From Lutibacter sp. HS1-25 (GTDB lineage: Bacteria > Bacteroidota > Bacteroidia > Flavobacteriales > Flavobacteriaceae), in contig NZ_RHLN01000024.1 in NCBI RefSeq assembly GCF_004121075.1, forward strand, positions 1 through 48,187: DNA of 48,187 bases, read 5' to 3'. Under the pieces are notes generated by a model. The model did no database searches. It saw only the letters and a list, made by a program, of their open reading frames with translations, and had not been told where the DNA came from. This document shows, piece after piece, positions 34,827 through 43,949 of this stretch. The position numbers were made by a program, and so were the translations under genes. The first letter of the stretch is position 1. The number at the start of each line of letters is the position of its first letter.

Positions 34827-34920
34827 GGCAGCTTTTATTTGAACCAAATATACCTACTGCTAATTTAGATGCTGGTAAATTAAGGTTTTGATCTTGTAAA
34901 TTTTTATTCCAAGTATTTTG
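34827..34920 (-). pseudogene. Relic of a T9SS C-terminal sorting domain
   Basis: About 94 bases resemble the 3' ends of the neighbouring secreted-protein genes: read on the minus strand they give QNTWNKNLQDQNLNLPASKL, then AVG, against QNTWDKNLQGQNLNLPVSNV, then AAG, in the gene at 35230. After GI the frame is lost by a 2-base deletion (GGTATATTTGG where the intact copies have GGTATGTATTTGG) and no stop-to-stop domain remains. It shares GATCTTGTAA with the gene at 43950, where the gene at 35230 has GACCTTGCAA. It is an orphan piece of a former fourth gene or a partial duplication. Confidence 0.85.
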
Positions 34921-34950
34921 TATAGAAAACCAAAAAACGATTATAGTGGT

Positions 34951-35076
34951 TTTTGCAAATCGCTTAGGAGTTTACAAAAACTGCTTAGCTAATTTACAAA
35001 ATCGCTTAGCTAATTCACAAAACTGCTTAGCTAGTTTACAAAATTACTTAGTGAGTTTTAAAAAGCTATTATTAAA
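34951..35076. repeat. 21-bp tandem repeat, about five copies plus a degenerate one
   Basis: Units begin at 34951, 34971, 34993, 35014, 35035 and 35056; lengths 20, 22, 21, 21, 21 and 21. Core TTTACAAAA-NNGCTTAGCTAA, decaying at both ends. 21 bases are seven codons: the plus strand reads repeats of LANLQNR, and the minus strand reads FCKLAKQ-type repeats, both free of stops over the array. On the plus strand a frame runs from GTG 34946 to 35125 (59 codons). It sits between the T9SS relic and the next gene. I recall similar 7-codon repeats scattered in flavobacteria; whether any frame is translated is not shown. Confidence 0.85.
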
Positions 35077-35162
35077 TCAAAAAAGCCTAATAAAACCACC
35101 CTTTCACAACGGCTACCTAATTTAAAATGGCACTTTTTGATTCCAATTTATTTTAAAATAAA

Positions 35163-35201
35163 AAAGCTTACTAGGTATTTATACTAAACCTAGTAAGCTT
35201 T
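35163..35201 (-). terminator. Terminator of the first T9SS protein gene
   Basis: AAAGCTTACTAGGT (35163-35176) and ACCTAGTAAGCTTT (35188-35201) form a perfect 14-bp stem with an 11-nt loop. On the minus strand it is followed by a T-rich run, 29 nt after the stop of the gene. Confidence 0.9.
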
Positions 35202-35229
35202 ATGCCTAAAGTACATATATTTTTAGTAC

Positions 35230-38103
35230 TTATTCAATAATTACCTTTTTAGCAATAATACCTGTTGCAGCTTTTATTTGAACCAAATACATACCCGCTG
35301 CTACATTAGATACTGGTAAATTAAGGTTTTGACCTTGCAAGTTTTTATCCCAAGTATTTTGTAATTGCCCCAAACTATTGTATAAATTAACACTTAACAA
35401 TTCTGCCTGTATTGTATTTTTAATTTGAATTTCACCAGCAGTGTTGTTCATAAATACCAACACTCCATTTTTTAGAATTTCATCTTCTAAATCCAATGTT
35501 TCCTGAGGTGCAAAAACCAATGAAAAACGATCTGTATATGTGCCTGCTGCTAATTCAATTTCAAAAGGCTGATTGTTTATTTTGTATGTTTTGCCAACTA
35601 AAGCATCTTTAATAAACAATTCAACACTTTCATCTACATTTTCCAGCGCATCAATTTGAATGGTTGCTAAGCCTGTTTTACTCATTTTAATACCTAAAGG
35701 TATTTCCCTGTCAATATTAGCATCTGGTAAGCCTTGAATTACGTATTTTTTATTATCTAATGCCCAATACATATCATCAACCAACATCCCATTCATTTCG
35801 CCATCATAGCCCCAATCAACAGCATCGGTAGTATTTTCATCAATAGTTAATAACAATTGTCTGTGTTTAATTTGAGGTGCTTTAAAACCCAATCTAAATT
35901 TTGGACGAACATCTTTTTGCGCCTTAGCAACACTTGATGTTTTCGATTTAGAATTTTTGGATTCTATAAAGATTGAACTTTCAGAAGATTGTGGTACAAA
36001 ATATCGTTGACCATTATTAAACTTAATTTTACCTCCATCAGTATCGCTTGATGTAAAGAATCCCTGAGCTACTGGTATGTATTGACCTGGTGTTTTAAGT
36101 TCCGATAAATCATCGGGTAAATCACCAATACTAGCCACAGCTGCAGGTAAACCACCTGCCAAAGTTAAAGTTGCATAACCCCCTTCATAATCTGCTAAAT
36201 TATGACTTGTTCCTTTAAATTGTTGCCAAAAATAAAGGGTACCTGTTAACAAAGAACCTTCTGGGTTTGTAGGTTTATTATCATTTATAAACTGATAACC
36301 ATCAATAGCTGAAGGATAAGGGTTTGCTACCAAATATTCGTTACCACCACTAACAGTTAAAGAAACTGCACCATTATTTGGCAACCCTCTAAATACATAA
36401 TTTTGAATTGTACTTACGTCTCCTGTAGTTGTTCCTTTCATAGTAAATCCTTCACCTGCTTTAATTTCTCCTTTGCTTCGTACATGCTGCCACTCAGAAT
36501 AAACACCAGCGGGCTTATTTGCGAATTTCCAAATCCAATAATCGGAAATTACTATAGGAGGACCTACTGAACCATTGTAATTATTTCCACCTAAAAAAGT
36601 TACTTTTGTTGTTAAATCACTATATAAAATATCAGACAAGCTATAACTATAATCACTTACACTTGCATTAGTTGATAATTTAGTTGTGCCTACGGGAGAT
36701 CCCCAATAATTATAAGAATATAAATTTGCAGTACCTTGCTGACTTTGTGTAATACCTCCTAAACTTGAAGCGTCTAAAATACTTTCACGATTTTGAATTA
36801 ATTGCCCTTCACCATCTAAATGCATAAAACCATTTAACAATAAAGTACCATCTATTTCAATACTATTATCAAAAACCGTTAATGTTGCACCATTCTCAAT
36901 TTCTATATCATTTGCCAAACCACCTGCATCAGTGGATGCAATTTCAGGGTAATTAGTTACACCTGCCGGAATTAAAACATTTGTTGTAATTGTAGGGACA
37001 CCTCCACAGCTCCAGTTTGCATCTGTGTTCCAATCAGCACTAACAACTCCGGTCCAAGTGTTTATTGAACAACCGTTAGTTATATTTATGGTGTAATCTT
37101 CTACTTCACCCGATCTATAATTAAAATCACAAGCATTGTATGGCTTACCATTTTTAAAATCAACAAGTCCTATCCTCATTCGCGTATTTCCAATAAGCGC
37201 ACTAGCTGGAATAGGAATACTAACAGGAACTTTAACTGTTTTTATTATATCGGGTACTTTAGGGTCAATTATTTCGTACACATATTTCTCATCAAATTCA
37301 TCAAAAACAAAGTTTTGGTTGAAATCAATCCAAACCACTAAATGGTTTACATCATTATTATGACCATCTAAATTTACTGAAATTGTACCATTTAAACTTC
37401 CTCCTACATTTACATCAACAGGTAAAAAATCTTCTGAAAAATTGGTATAACTTCCCGTAGTACCTGAAGTAGGATTATGTAAACTACCTAACGAAACATC
37501 TGAAATAAAAAATGTGTTATAGTCATTAATATCTGAAGGTGTGCAATACGGATCTCCTTCAATTAAAAGATTGTCAATAAAAAAATATCTATTATTATTT
37601 AAATTAGAAACGATTACACGAACTTGAATTTTATTTACATCATTAGGAACTTTTAGCGTATACGGATTTGAATTCACTGTACTACCATCACCATCAGGTG
37701 TACCCCAATTTACATCTTGATTATTATTGTTTCCTGCAATTAAATCAAGCCAAGATCTATTACCCCCATCATATATTACTTCTAAATACAAATTTTCACC
37801 ACTTTTAACTTTTATTGAAGCAAATGATAATGTTACCGTTACATTTGAATATGAAGAAATATCTACTTCATTAAACGTTACATAATTATACGACATTTTA
37901 CCTTCAAACATTAAAGAATTTGGCGAAGATTCAGAAGTAATATTTGACACTTTAATATTACTATTAGAAACACTATAACCCAAACCACTTTTTGGATTAT
38001 CAAAATTCTGACTTGCAATTGTTATTTGCCCATAAGTAAGCACTACATTTATAAAAAAGATGATAAACAATACTCTTTTAAAAACATACTTAACATACCC
38101 CAT
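35230..38103 (-). CDS. T9SS-secreted GEVED-domain protein
   Basis: 957 residues. Signal peptide 1-26 (VLFIIFFINVVLTYGQ). Residues about 27-185 look like a beta-sandwich ending FFIDNLLIEGDPYC. A GEVED domain follows, ending in RSGEVEDYTINITNGC (near 332). Then a secreted-protein region with TWTGVVSADWNTDANWSCGG (near 350), YSYNYWGSPVG (near 455), GEGFTMKGT (near 551) and VAQGFF (near 678). The last 55 residues are a type A T9SS sorting domain (LYNSLGQLQNTW, GMYLVQIKAATG, KKVIIE). It should cross the outer membrane by T9SS and be bound to the surface or released. Blocks of it are nearly identical to the next two genes. Function is unknown; adhesion is a guess. Confidence 0.93.
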   Translation of the reverse strand: MGYVKYVFKRVLFIIFFINVVLTYGQITIASQNFDNPKSGLGYSVSNSNIKVSNITSESSPNSLMFEGKMSYNYVTFNEVDISSYSNVTVTLSFASIKVKSGENLYLEVIYDGGNRSWLDLIAGNNNNQDVNWGTPDGDGSTVNSNPYTLKVPNDVNKIQVRVIVSNLNNNRYFFIDNLLIEGDPYCTPSDINDYNTFFISDVSLGSLHNPTSGTTGSYTNFSEDFLPVDVNVGGSLNGTISVNLDGHNNDVNHLVVWIDFNQNFVFDEFDEKYVYEIIDPKVPDIIKTVKVPVSIPIPASALIGNTRMRIGLVDFKNGKPYNACDFNYRSGEVEDYTINITNGCSINTWTGVVSADWNTDANWSCGGVPTITTNVLIPAGVTNYPEIASTDAGGLANDIEIENGATLTVFDNSIEIDGTLLLNGFMHLDGEGQLIQNRESILDASSLGGITQSQQGTANLYSYNYWGSPVGTTKLSTNASVSDYSYSLSDILYSDLTTKVTFLGGNNYNGSVGPPIVISDYWIWKFANKPAGVYSEWQHVRSKGEIKAGEGFTMKGTTTGDVSTIQNYVFRGLPNNGAVSLTVSGGNEYLVANPYPSAIDGYQFINDNKPTNPEGSLLTGTLYFWQQFKGTSHNLADYEGGYATLTLAGGLPAAVASIGDLPDDLSELKTPGQYIPVAQGFFTSSDTDGGKIKFNNGQRYFVPQSSESSIFIESKNSKSKTSSVAKAQKDVRPKFRLGFKAPQIKHRQLLLTIDENTTDAVDWGYDGEMNGMLVDDMYWALDNKKYVIQGLPDANIDREIPLGIKMSKTGLATIQIDALENVDESVELFIKDALVGKTYKINNQPFEIELAAGTYTDRFSLVFAPQETLDLEDEILKNGVLVFMNNTAGEIQIKNTIQAELLSVNLYNSLGQLQNTWDKNLQGQNLNLPVSNVAAGMYLVQIKAATGIIAKKVIIE
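35365..35626. repeat. 262-bp block shared with 38425-38686 and 44085-44346
   Basis: Reading the three gene ends side by side, this block differs from the copy at 38425-38686 at only two bases, and from the copy at 44085-44346 at about eight. The flanking 3' tail (to the stop) is instead close between copies one and three (about four differences in 140 bases) and strongly divergent in copy two. Confidence 0.85.
36901..37035. repeat. 135-bp block shared with 39925-40059
   Basis: The first and second T9SS genes match over this block with three mismatches by eye; it encodes the segment ending in VLIPAGVTNYPEIASTDAGG. Sequence outside the block diverges quickly. Confidence 0.8.
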
Positions 38104-38128
38104 ATATTAATTAATTTCAAATTTCGTG

Positions 38129-38136
38129 CAAAAATA
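38129..38136 (-). promoter_or_regulatory. -7 promoter box of the first T9SS gene
   Basis: TATTTTTG on the minus strand, exact TAnnTTTG match, 25 nt before the ATG. The second T9SS gene has the same box at nearly the same distance. Confidence 0.65.
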
Positions 38137-38196
38137 GTACTTAAATCATCTATTAAATTTATGGATTATAAACATTAACACTTATTTTAAGAAAAG

Positions 38197-38236
38197 AAAC
38201 CTTAATTTAAAGAGTTTTAACTTTAATTTAAGGTTT
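38197..38236 (-). terminator. Terminator of the second T9SS protein gene
   Basis: Arms 38197-38212 and 38221-38236 form a 16-bp stem with one mismatch and an 8-nt loop, followed on the minus strand by a T-rich tract. It is 53 nt beyond the stop at 38290. Confidence 0.7.
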
Positions 38237-38289
38237 TTAGATTAGAACCTGATTATACTTAAAAGTGAAATCAGTCTTTCAATATGGTT

Positions 38290-41200
38290 TTATTCAATAA
38301 TTATTTTCTTTGTAATAGTACCTGTTGAAGTTTTTACCTGAACAACATACATTCCTGTTGCCATATTATTAACTGGCAATACTACTTGTGTATCTTCAAG
38401 GTTTTTGGTCCAAACTTTTAATTCTTGCCCCAAACTATTGTATAAATTAACACTTAACAATTCTGCCTGTATTGTATTTTTAATTTGAATTTCACCAGCA
38501 GTGTTGTTCATAAATACCAACACTCCATTTTTTAAAATTTCATCTTCTAAATCCAATGTTTCTTGAGGTGCAAAAACCAATGAAAAACGATCTGTATATG
38601 TGCCTGCTGCTAATTCAATTTCAAAAGGCTGATTGTTTATTTTGTATGTTTTGCCAACTAAAGCATCTTTAATAAACAATTCAACATTGTTATCCACATT
38701 TTCTAAAGCATCAATTTGAATACTTACCAAACCTCCAGCTTTTGTGGTAATACCCAATGGCATTTCCTTATCTAAAGAAAAACTATTTGTTGCTTGAATT
38801 ACATATTTTTTATCAGCCAAAGTCCAGTACATATCATCTACTAAAACCTCACTCATTTCACCATCAAAGCCCCAATCCACTCCATCAGTTGCTCTTTCAT
38901 CAATAGTTAACAATAACTGACGGTGGTTTAATTTTGGCGCCTTAAATCCCAATCTTATTTTTGTACGCCCATCTTGTTCTTTTATAGAAACATTTGCTGC
39001 TTTAGACTTAGAATTACCTAGTTTCATAAAAACTGCATCTCCTGAAGATTCTGTAACAAAAACACGTTGGTTATTTGTAAATTGAATAACACCATCTTTA
39101 ACTGCTTTTATAAAAAATCCTTGTGCCACAGGGATATTTGACGCTGGTGTTTTCTTTGAGACTGAAGTTGGATTTTGATTAATCAATGATGGCGTAAACG
39201 ATGTTGGAACCCCTCCACTAATATTTACAAGCCAATAAACGCCTTCATAATTGGCTAAATTATGACTTTTTACATCAAATTGTTCCCAAAAACGGATATA
39301 ACCATCAAACATAAATGGATTATCTTGGAAAAAATTATTGATATCAATTGCTGAAGGATACGGATTTCCAAGCAAATATTCGTTACCTGCCTTTATTGCT
39401 AACGCAATTGTCCCATTATTTGGTTTTCCTTTAAAGGTATAATTTTGATCAACCGTTATTGCTGCTGAAGAATTTGGTCCTTTCATAGTAAAACCTTGTC
39501 CTGCATCTAAATTTCCCGTACTACCAATTGCCTGCCAATCTGAATAACCTCCTGTATTTGTAGCTTTGGTATATTTATAAATCCAGTAATTAGCTATTGA
39601 AATTGGAGAAGTTTTACCATTATAACCTGAAATAAATTTAACAGGTGTAGCACCATCATACAAAATATCTTCTAATTTATAACTATATGAATTTGTGCCA
39701 GTTAAAGTTGTTCCTACTGGTGATCCCCAATAATTATAAGCATAAGTACTTGCAGTACCTTGTTGGTCTATCTCAATACTTCCTTTACTTGTTGGGTTTA
39801 ATACACTTCCTGTATTTTGTATCAATTGACCTTCACCTTCTAAATCAATAACGCCATTTAACAACAAAGTACCATCTACTTTAATGCTATTATCAAAAAC
39901 CGTAAGTGTTGCACCTGTCTCAATTTCTATATTATTTGCCAAGCCACCTGCATCAGTGGATGCAATTTCAGGGTAATTAGTTACACCTGCCGGAATTAAA
40001 ACATTTGTTGTAATTGTAGGGACACCTCCACAACTCCAGTTTGCATCTGTGTTCCAATCCTTACTAACTGCACCTGTCCAAGTAACTGTTGAAGCTACAT
40101 TTACCGTTGCAACATTAGAATTGTTTGTTGCTACATAAGGGTTTGGCGCTACATTATTTGCACTTGATAGTTTTGCTTTTCTAATTAAATAAAAAGTACC
40201 ACCAGCATTAAAAGGCGCCACCATACCCGATGGTGTAAAAGTTGCAGTTGTTGCACCACTAATATCAATCCAAGGGCCTGTTATAGAAGAACTGTAAGCC
40301 CACTGATATCCAGTCCCCGCTAATGAAATACCGCTAGGAAGAACCCCAAAAGTATCTCCACTTATGGCTACACCAGTGGAATTTAAACAAATATTTTGTG
40401 TTGTATTTGTATTTAAGGTATTCTCAATAACTCTAACTAGGTTATTAAACCTAACTTGATTACCACCATTGTTTTCGTAAAAATCATAAATCAAAGAGCT
40501 ATTACCCGTTAAACTCATTAACACCCTTGGGTTTCCTGAGCCAAAACCTTGCAAGACCCAATCGTCGTAAACCAAGGTACCATCAACCTGTAATCTAGAG
40601 CCATCATCAGAGCCTAAATCAACCAGGTACAATCCTTTTCTAGTTGAATTCATACGGTAACGAACTGAAAAAGTTTCTGTATAAATAGATCTACTTCCTA
40701 ATGGTGAAGTAGAATTAATAGCATAACAATTGTAATCTCCTCCAAACGTTTGATTAAATTCTTCTAGTTCTGTAACCGAACCATAGTAATTTGTAAAATT
40801 ACCATTGTAAGGTATTCCTGCATTGGTTCCATCATACACATGACCTATCCAAGAATTATTACCTACTGTTATTTGCGAATCTGTTGAATTTAAAGGAAAC
40901 GTGGCTGTAACAATAGTTCTAGGACTTTCACAACCACTTGCATTGGTAATAGAAACCCAATAATTTGTTGTGCTTCCCAAGGTTGGCGTTACAAAGGTAT
41001 TATCTGTATTATTTGCACTTGTTTTAAGTAAAGTGCCTGAAGTTGCAGCATTGTACCATTTATAAATACCTCCTGAAGCAGCTCCTGAAGCAGATAAAGT
41101 AGCTGATGATCCAATACATATTTGACCTCCTGTAGTTGTAGGTGGTGGTGCTGTTGGTATTGAATTTATTACAACATTTGCTGAAGATGGTGAAGCACAT

Positions 41201-43719
41201 GTTGATGGAAATAATTGTGATTGTGGAATTATTTGTAATGATTGACTAGCGCTACTCCAAGAAAGTTCAGCTACAGCACCTCCCGTATACTCATAATATT
41301 CTAAAACAATTGCATATTTTTGACCAGCAACCAAATTTATTGTACCTGTATCAACTGTAGGACCATGGTCTGTCCAATTATTTATAATTTGCACCCCATT
41401 TACCCAAAGTCTAATACCATCATCACTTCTTGTACTAAACGTATAATTTTCAGTATACAAAGGTTGTACTTGCCCAGACCATCTCACAGAAAAATTATCA
41501 TTATTAATTGGCGAACCTGGATTACCGCCTCCCCAATCAAAATTAACAGTAGCATCTGTACGCGTTAATACTGGTGATCCTGAAAGATTTTTATTGTTAA
41601 AATACTCACCTGTTAATCCAGAATAATTAACTGTGTACGTATAAGTTCCTGGATTAAGACCTGAAATAGTACTACTAGTTCCACTTCCTGCGGTTATTAC
41701 ATTCCCTGGGCTTCTTGTTAATGTCCAAGGTGTTGCTGGCAAACCATTTAAAACAACGCTACCAGTTGGTAATAAACACGTTGGATGAGTAATATTGCCA
41801 ACTATTGGTGCTGAAGGTATCGCATTAACATTTAAATTTGAACTATTAGCAGTTCCAACAATTGCTGGATTGCTACTTATTACTCGTATTCTATAACCAG
41901 ATCCTGTGGCTGTTCCTACTGGAATTACTCCTGAAATAGTTCCAGAACCTGTTGAATTTAATGTTCCAATAGTTACAGGTGAAGCAAAACTACCTGAAGC
42001 ATTTGACAATTGAGCTGTAAAAATGTTACCCGAATTAAAAGTACCTGTTTTAGTAAAAGGCACACTTACTGATGATCCTGCACAATATGATGTTGGCGAA
42101 ATTGTACCCGTAGTAATTGCTGCTGATGGTGCTAATATATTTATAGTGTAATCTTCAACTTCACCTGAATCCCATACAAAATCACAAACACTATATTTTG
42201 GATCTCGAACAGAATCAACAAAACCAATTCTCATTCGCGTATTCCCTAGAGAAGCACTCGCTGAAATAGGAATACTAACAGGAACCACAACAGTTTTGAT
42301 ACCTCCAACATTATTAAGATCTCTTACTTTAACCAAATAATTTTCACCGGGATCATTAAAATCTAAATCTTGGTTAAAATCAATCCAAACATTTAAATCG
42401 TAAGTATCTGTATTCCATCCATTTAATTTAACCGAAATTGTTCCATTTAACACACCACCAGCAGATACATTGTTTGGTGTTAATGAGGTAAAATTACTAT
42501 AGTTTCCTGTACCAACGTTAGTGGTATTATTTAAAATTCCTAATGATACATTTGAAATAAAATATGTATTGTAGTTATTAATATTTAACGGAGTACAATA
42601 TGGGGCAGCATTAATTACATTAATAGTATAATCTTCAACTTCGCCATGAAAACTATTATCACATGGAGCAGCTGTAGCATTATATTTTTCAGTAATTCTC
42701 ATCCTAGTAGTACCTAGCTTAGCTCCAGCTGGAACAATTATACTATAAGGTGAATTATTAGGTTGTGCATAGGCACTATTAGTAGCAGATCCTAGATTAT
42801 AGCTTTCGTTTGAATCATTAAAATCACCGTCTTGATTCCAATCAATCCAAGCATAAACATTGTATCTCCAAGTTTCATTATTTCTTTCATTTTCTGAAGT
42901 GTTTACATATACAGATAAATCGTATTTACCATTTATTGCAACAGTAGTTGATATATTTGTAAAGTCTGAATAACCACTTGCATAATCTGATGTTGCATTA
43001 TCAATAGTATTAAACTGAACTCGTCTAATATCATCAGACCAAGTAGGTTTAGAAAATGAATATGCTGATGAAGCACAATAATTATTTCCTTGAATTAAGA
43101 TATTATCAAAAGCAACTCCAGCAAAAGTTGTTAATTCATCTGAAGAAAAAATTACTCTCAATTTAATATTAGAATTGTTATTAAAACCAGTATCTTCAGC
43201 ACTTAAATTAATTTGCCTAGTCACCCATTTTCCAACATTTGCATCACTTGACCATCCGTCTAAACCATCATTTTCTGTAGGTGTATACCAATTTGGATTT
43301 CCTGTAACTCCAGATTTTGTACTTTTACCTAAAACCTTCCATGCGCCATTATTCAAAGAATATTGTACCTGCATGACATCATAACCATATTCAGCCATAT
43401 ACCATACATCCATTTCAAGATTTAAATTAGTATAACCTAAAGCGTTAATTGTCGGACTTTCAGCAATAACATAGGTATGATCATTATAGTAACCACCGTA
43501 CCTAGCGGAATACATATATTTGCCATTGGATCCTGTTCTATGGGCTGAATTAGATCCATTTATCCAAGCTCCTGTTCCGCTCCCAGTTGAAGAAAGAGTC
43601 CAACCGCTAAGTCCTGAATTAAAATCTTCAGAATAAACTGTTTGCCCATAACCAAACGAAACTTTCAGTAAAAAACCAAATAAAATAAAATATTTGAAAA
43701 TAGATTTAATATATCCCAT
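38290..43719 (-). CDS. Very large T9SS-secreted protein with GEVED and PA14 domains
   Basis: 1809 residues. Signal peptide 1-26 (ends VSFGYGQ). A beta-sandwich (about 27-215) starts YSEDFNSGLSGWTLSSTGSG. Two GEVED domains end at GEVEDYTINV (near 360) and GEVEDYTINI (near 521). A PA14 domain covers about 703-840 (GLTGEYFNNKNLSG, YTFSTRSDDGIRLWVNGVQI). An Ig-like domain (about 860-945, CIGSSATLSASGAASGGIYK) and a second PA14-like domain (about 945-1095, LGSDDGSRLQVDGTLVYDDW) follow. From about 1213 (TWTGAVSKDWNTDANWSC) it parallels its downstream neighbour, ending in a T9SS type A domain (GMYVVQVKTSTG, KKIIIE). PA14 and GEVED domains bind glycans or other surface partners in relatives, so a surface adhesin or polymer-binding role is plausible but unproven. 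Confidence 0.92.
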   Translation of the reverse strand: MGYIKSIFKYFILFGFLLKVSFGYGQTVYSEDFNSGLSGWTLSSTGSGTGAWINGSNSAHRTGSNGKYMYSARYGGYYNDHTYVIAESPTINALGYTNLNLEMDVWYMAEYGYDVMQVQYSLNNGAWKVLGKSTKSGVTGNPNWYTPTENDGLDGWSSDANVGKWVTRQINLSAEDTGFNNNSNIKLRVIFSSDELTTFAGVAFDNILIQGNNYCASSAYSFSKPTWSDDIRRVQFNTIDNATSDYASGYSDFTNISTTVAINGKYDLSVYVNTSENERNNETWRYNVYAWIDWNQDGDFNDSNESYNLGSATNSAYAQPNNSPYSIIVPAGAKLGTTRMRITEKYNATAAPCDNSFHGEVEDYTINVINAAPYCTPLNINNYNTYFISNVSLGILNNTTNVGTGNYSNFTSLTPNNVSAGGVLNGTISVKLNGWNTDTYDLNVWIDFNQDLDFNDPGENYLVKVRDLNNVGGIKTVVVPVSIPISASASLGNTRMRIGFVDSVRDPKYSVCDFVWDSGEVEDYTINILAPSAAITTGTISPTSYCAGSSVSVPFTKTGTFNSGNIFTAQLSNASGSFASPVTIGTLNSTGSGTISGVIPVGTATGSGYRIRVISSNPAIVGTANSSNLNVNAIPSAPIVGNITHPTCLLPTGSVVLNGLPATPWTLTRSPGNVITAGSGTSSTISGLNPGTYTYTVNYSGLTGEYFNNKNLSGSPVLTRTDATVNFDWGGGNPGSPINNDNFSVRWSGQVQPLYTENYTFSTRSDDGIRLWVNGVQIINNWTDHGPTVDTGTINLVAGQKYAIVLEYYEYTGGAVAELSWSSASQSLQIIPQSQLFPSTCASPSSANVVINSIPTAPPPTTTGGQICIGSSATLSASGAASGGIYKWYNAATSGTLLKTSANNTDNTFVTPTLGSTTNYWVSITNASGCESPRTIVTATFPLNSTDSQITVGNNSWIGHVYDGTNAGIPYNGNFTNYYGSVTELEEFNQTFGGDYNCYAINSTSPLGSRSIYTETFSVRYRMNSTRKGLYLVDLGSDDGSRLQVDGTLVYDDWVLQGFGSGNPRVLMSLTGNSSLIYDFYENNGGNQVRFNNLVRVIENTLNTNTTQNICLNSTGVAISGDTFGVLPSGISLAGTGYQWAYSSSITGPWIDISGATTATFTPSGMVAPFNAGGTFYLIRKAKLSSANNVAPNPYVATNNSNVATVNVASTVTWTGAVSKDWNTDANWSCGGVPTITTNVLIPAGVTNYPEIASTDAGGLANNIEIETGATLTVFDNSIKVDGTLLLNGVIDLEGEGQLIQNTGSVLNPTSKGSIEIDQQGTASTYAYNYWGSPVGTTLTGTNSYSYKLEDILYDGATPVKFISGYNGKTSPISIANYWIYKYTKATNTGGYSDWQAIGSTGNLDAGQGFTMKGPNSSAAITVDQNYTFKGKPNNGTIALAIKAGNEYLLGNPYPSAIDINNFFQDNPFMFDGYIRFWEQFDVKSHNLANYEGVYWLVNISGGVPTSFTPSLINQNPTSVSKKTPASNIPVAQGFFIKAVKDGVIQFTNNQRVFVTESSGDAVFMKLGNSKSKAANVSIKEQDGRTKIRLGFKAPKLNHRQLLLTIDERATDGVDWGFDGEMSEVLVDDMYWTLADKKYVIQATNSFSLDKEMPLGITTKAGGLVSIQIDALENVDNNVELFIKDALVGKTYKINNQPFEIELAAGTYTDRFSLVFAPQETLDLEDEILKNGVLVFMNNTAGEIQIKNTIQAELLSVNLYNSLGQELKVWTKNLEDTQVVLPVNNMATGMYVVQVKTSTGTITKKIIIE

Positions 43720-43745
43720 AAATTACTTAATGCACAAAATTTGCG

Positions 43746-43753
43746 CAAAAATA
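43746..43753 (-). promoter_or_regulatory. -7 promoter box of the second T9SS gene
   Basis: TATTTTTG on the minus strand, exact TAnnTTTG match, 26 nt before the ATG; the following bases (CGCAAATTT) resemble those at the first gene (CACGAAATTT). Confidence 0.65.
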
Positions 43754-43949
43754 ATACAATTAGGTGTAATTGAATTATTTTATTATAATTTATTAACAAA
43801 CTTTTTATTTAAAAGGATTTAATTTCAGAGACTTACCCAAGTAAACCCTTAATACTGTTAATAAATTATACTGTGCTGTACTTTATAAGTTGATATACTT
43901 AATAAAACATTTGATTTTTTTATTTTAAATCTTATTTGGTAATAGGTTA

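Noticed and set aside
34946..35125. 59-codon frame over the 21-bp repeat as a coding gene
   Set aside because: Both strands are open because of the repeat unit length and no conservation can be seen; kept only as a finding.
43720..43949. Further gene or terminator between second and third T9SS genes
   Set aside because: The 230 bases hold the -7 box of the second gene; beyond that only AT-rich sequence without a convincing hairpin.
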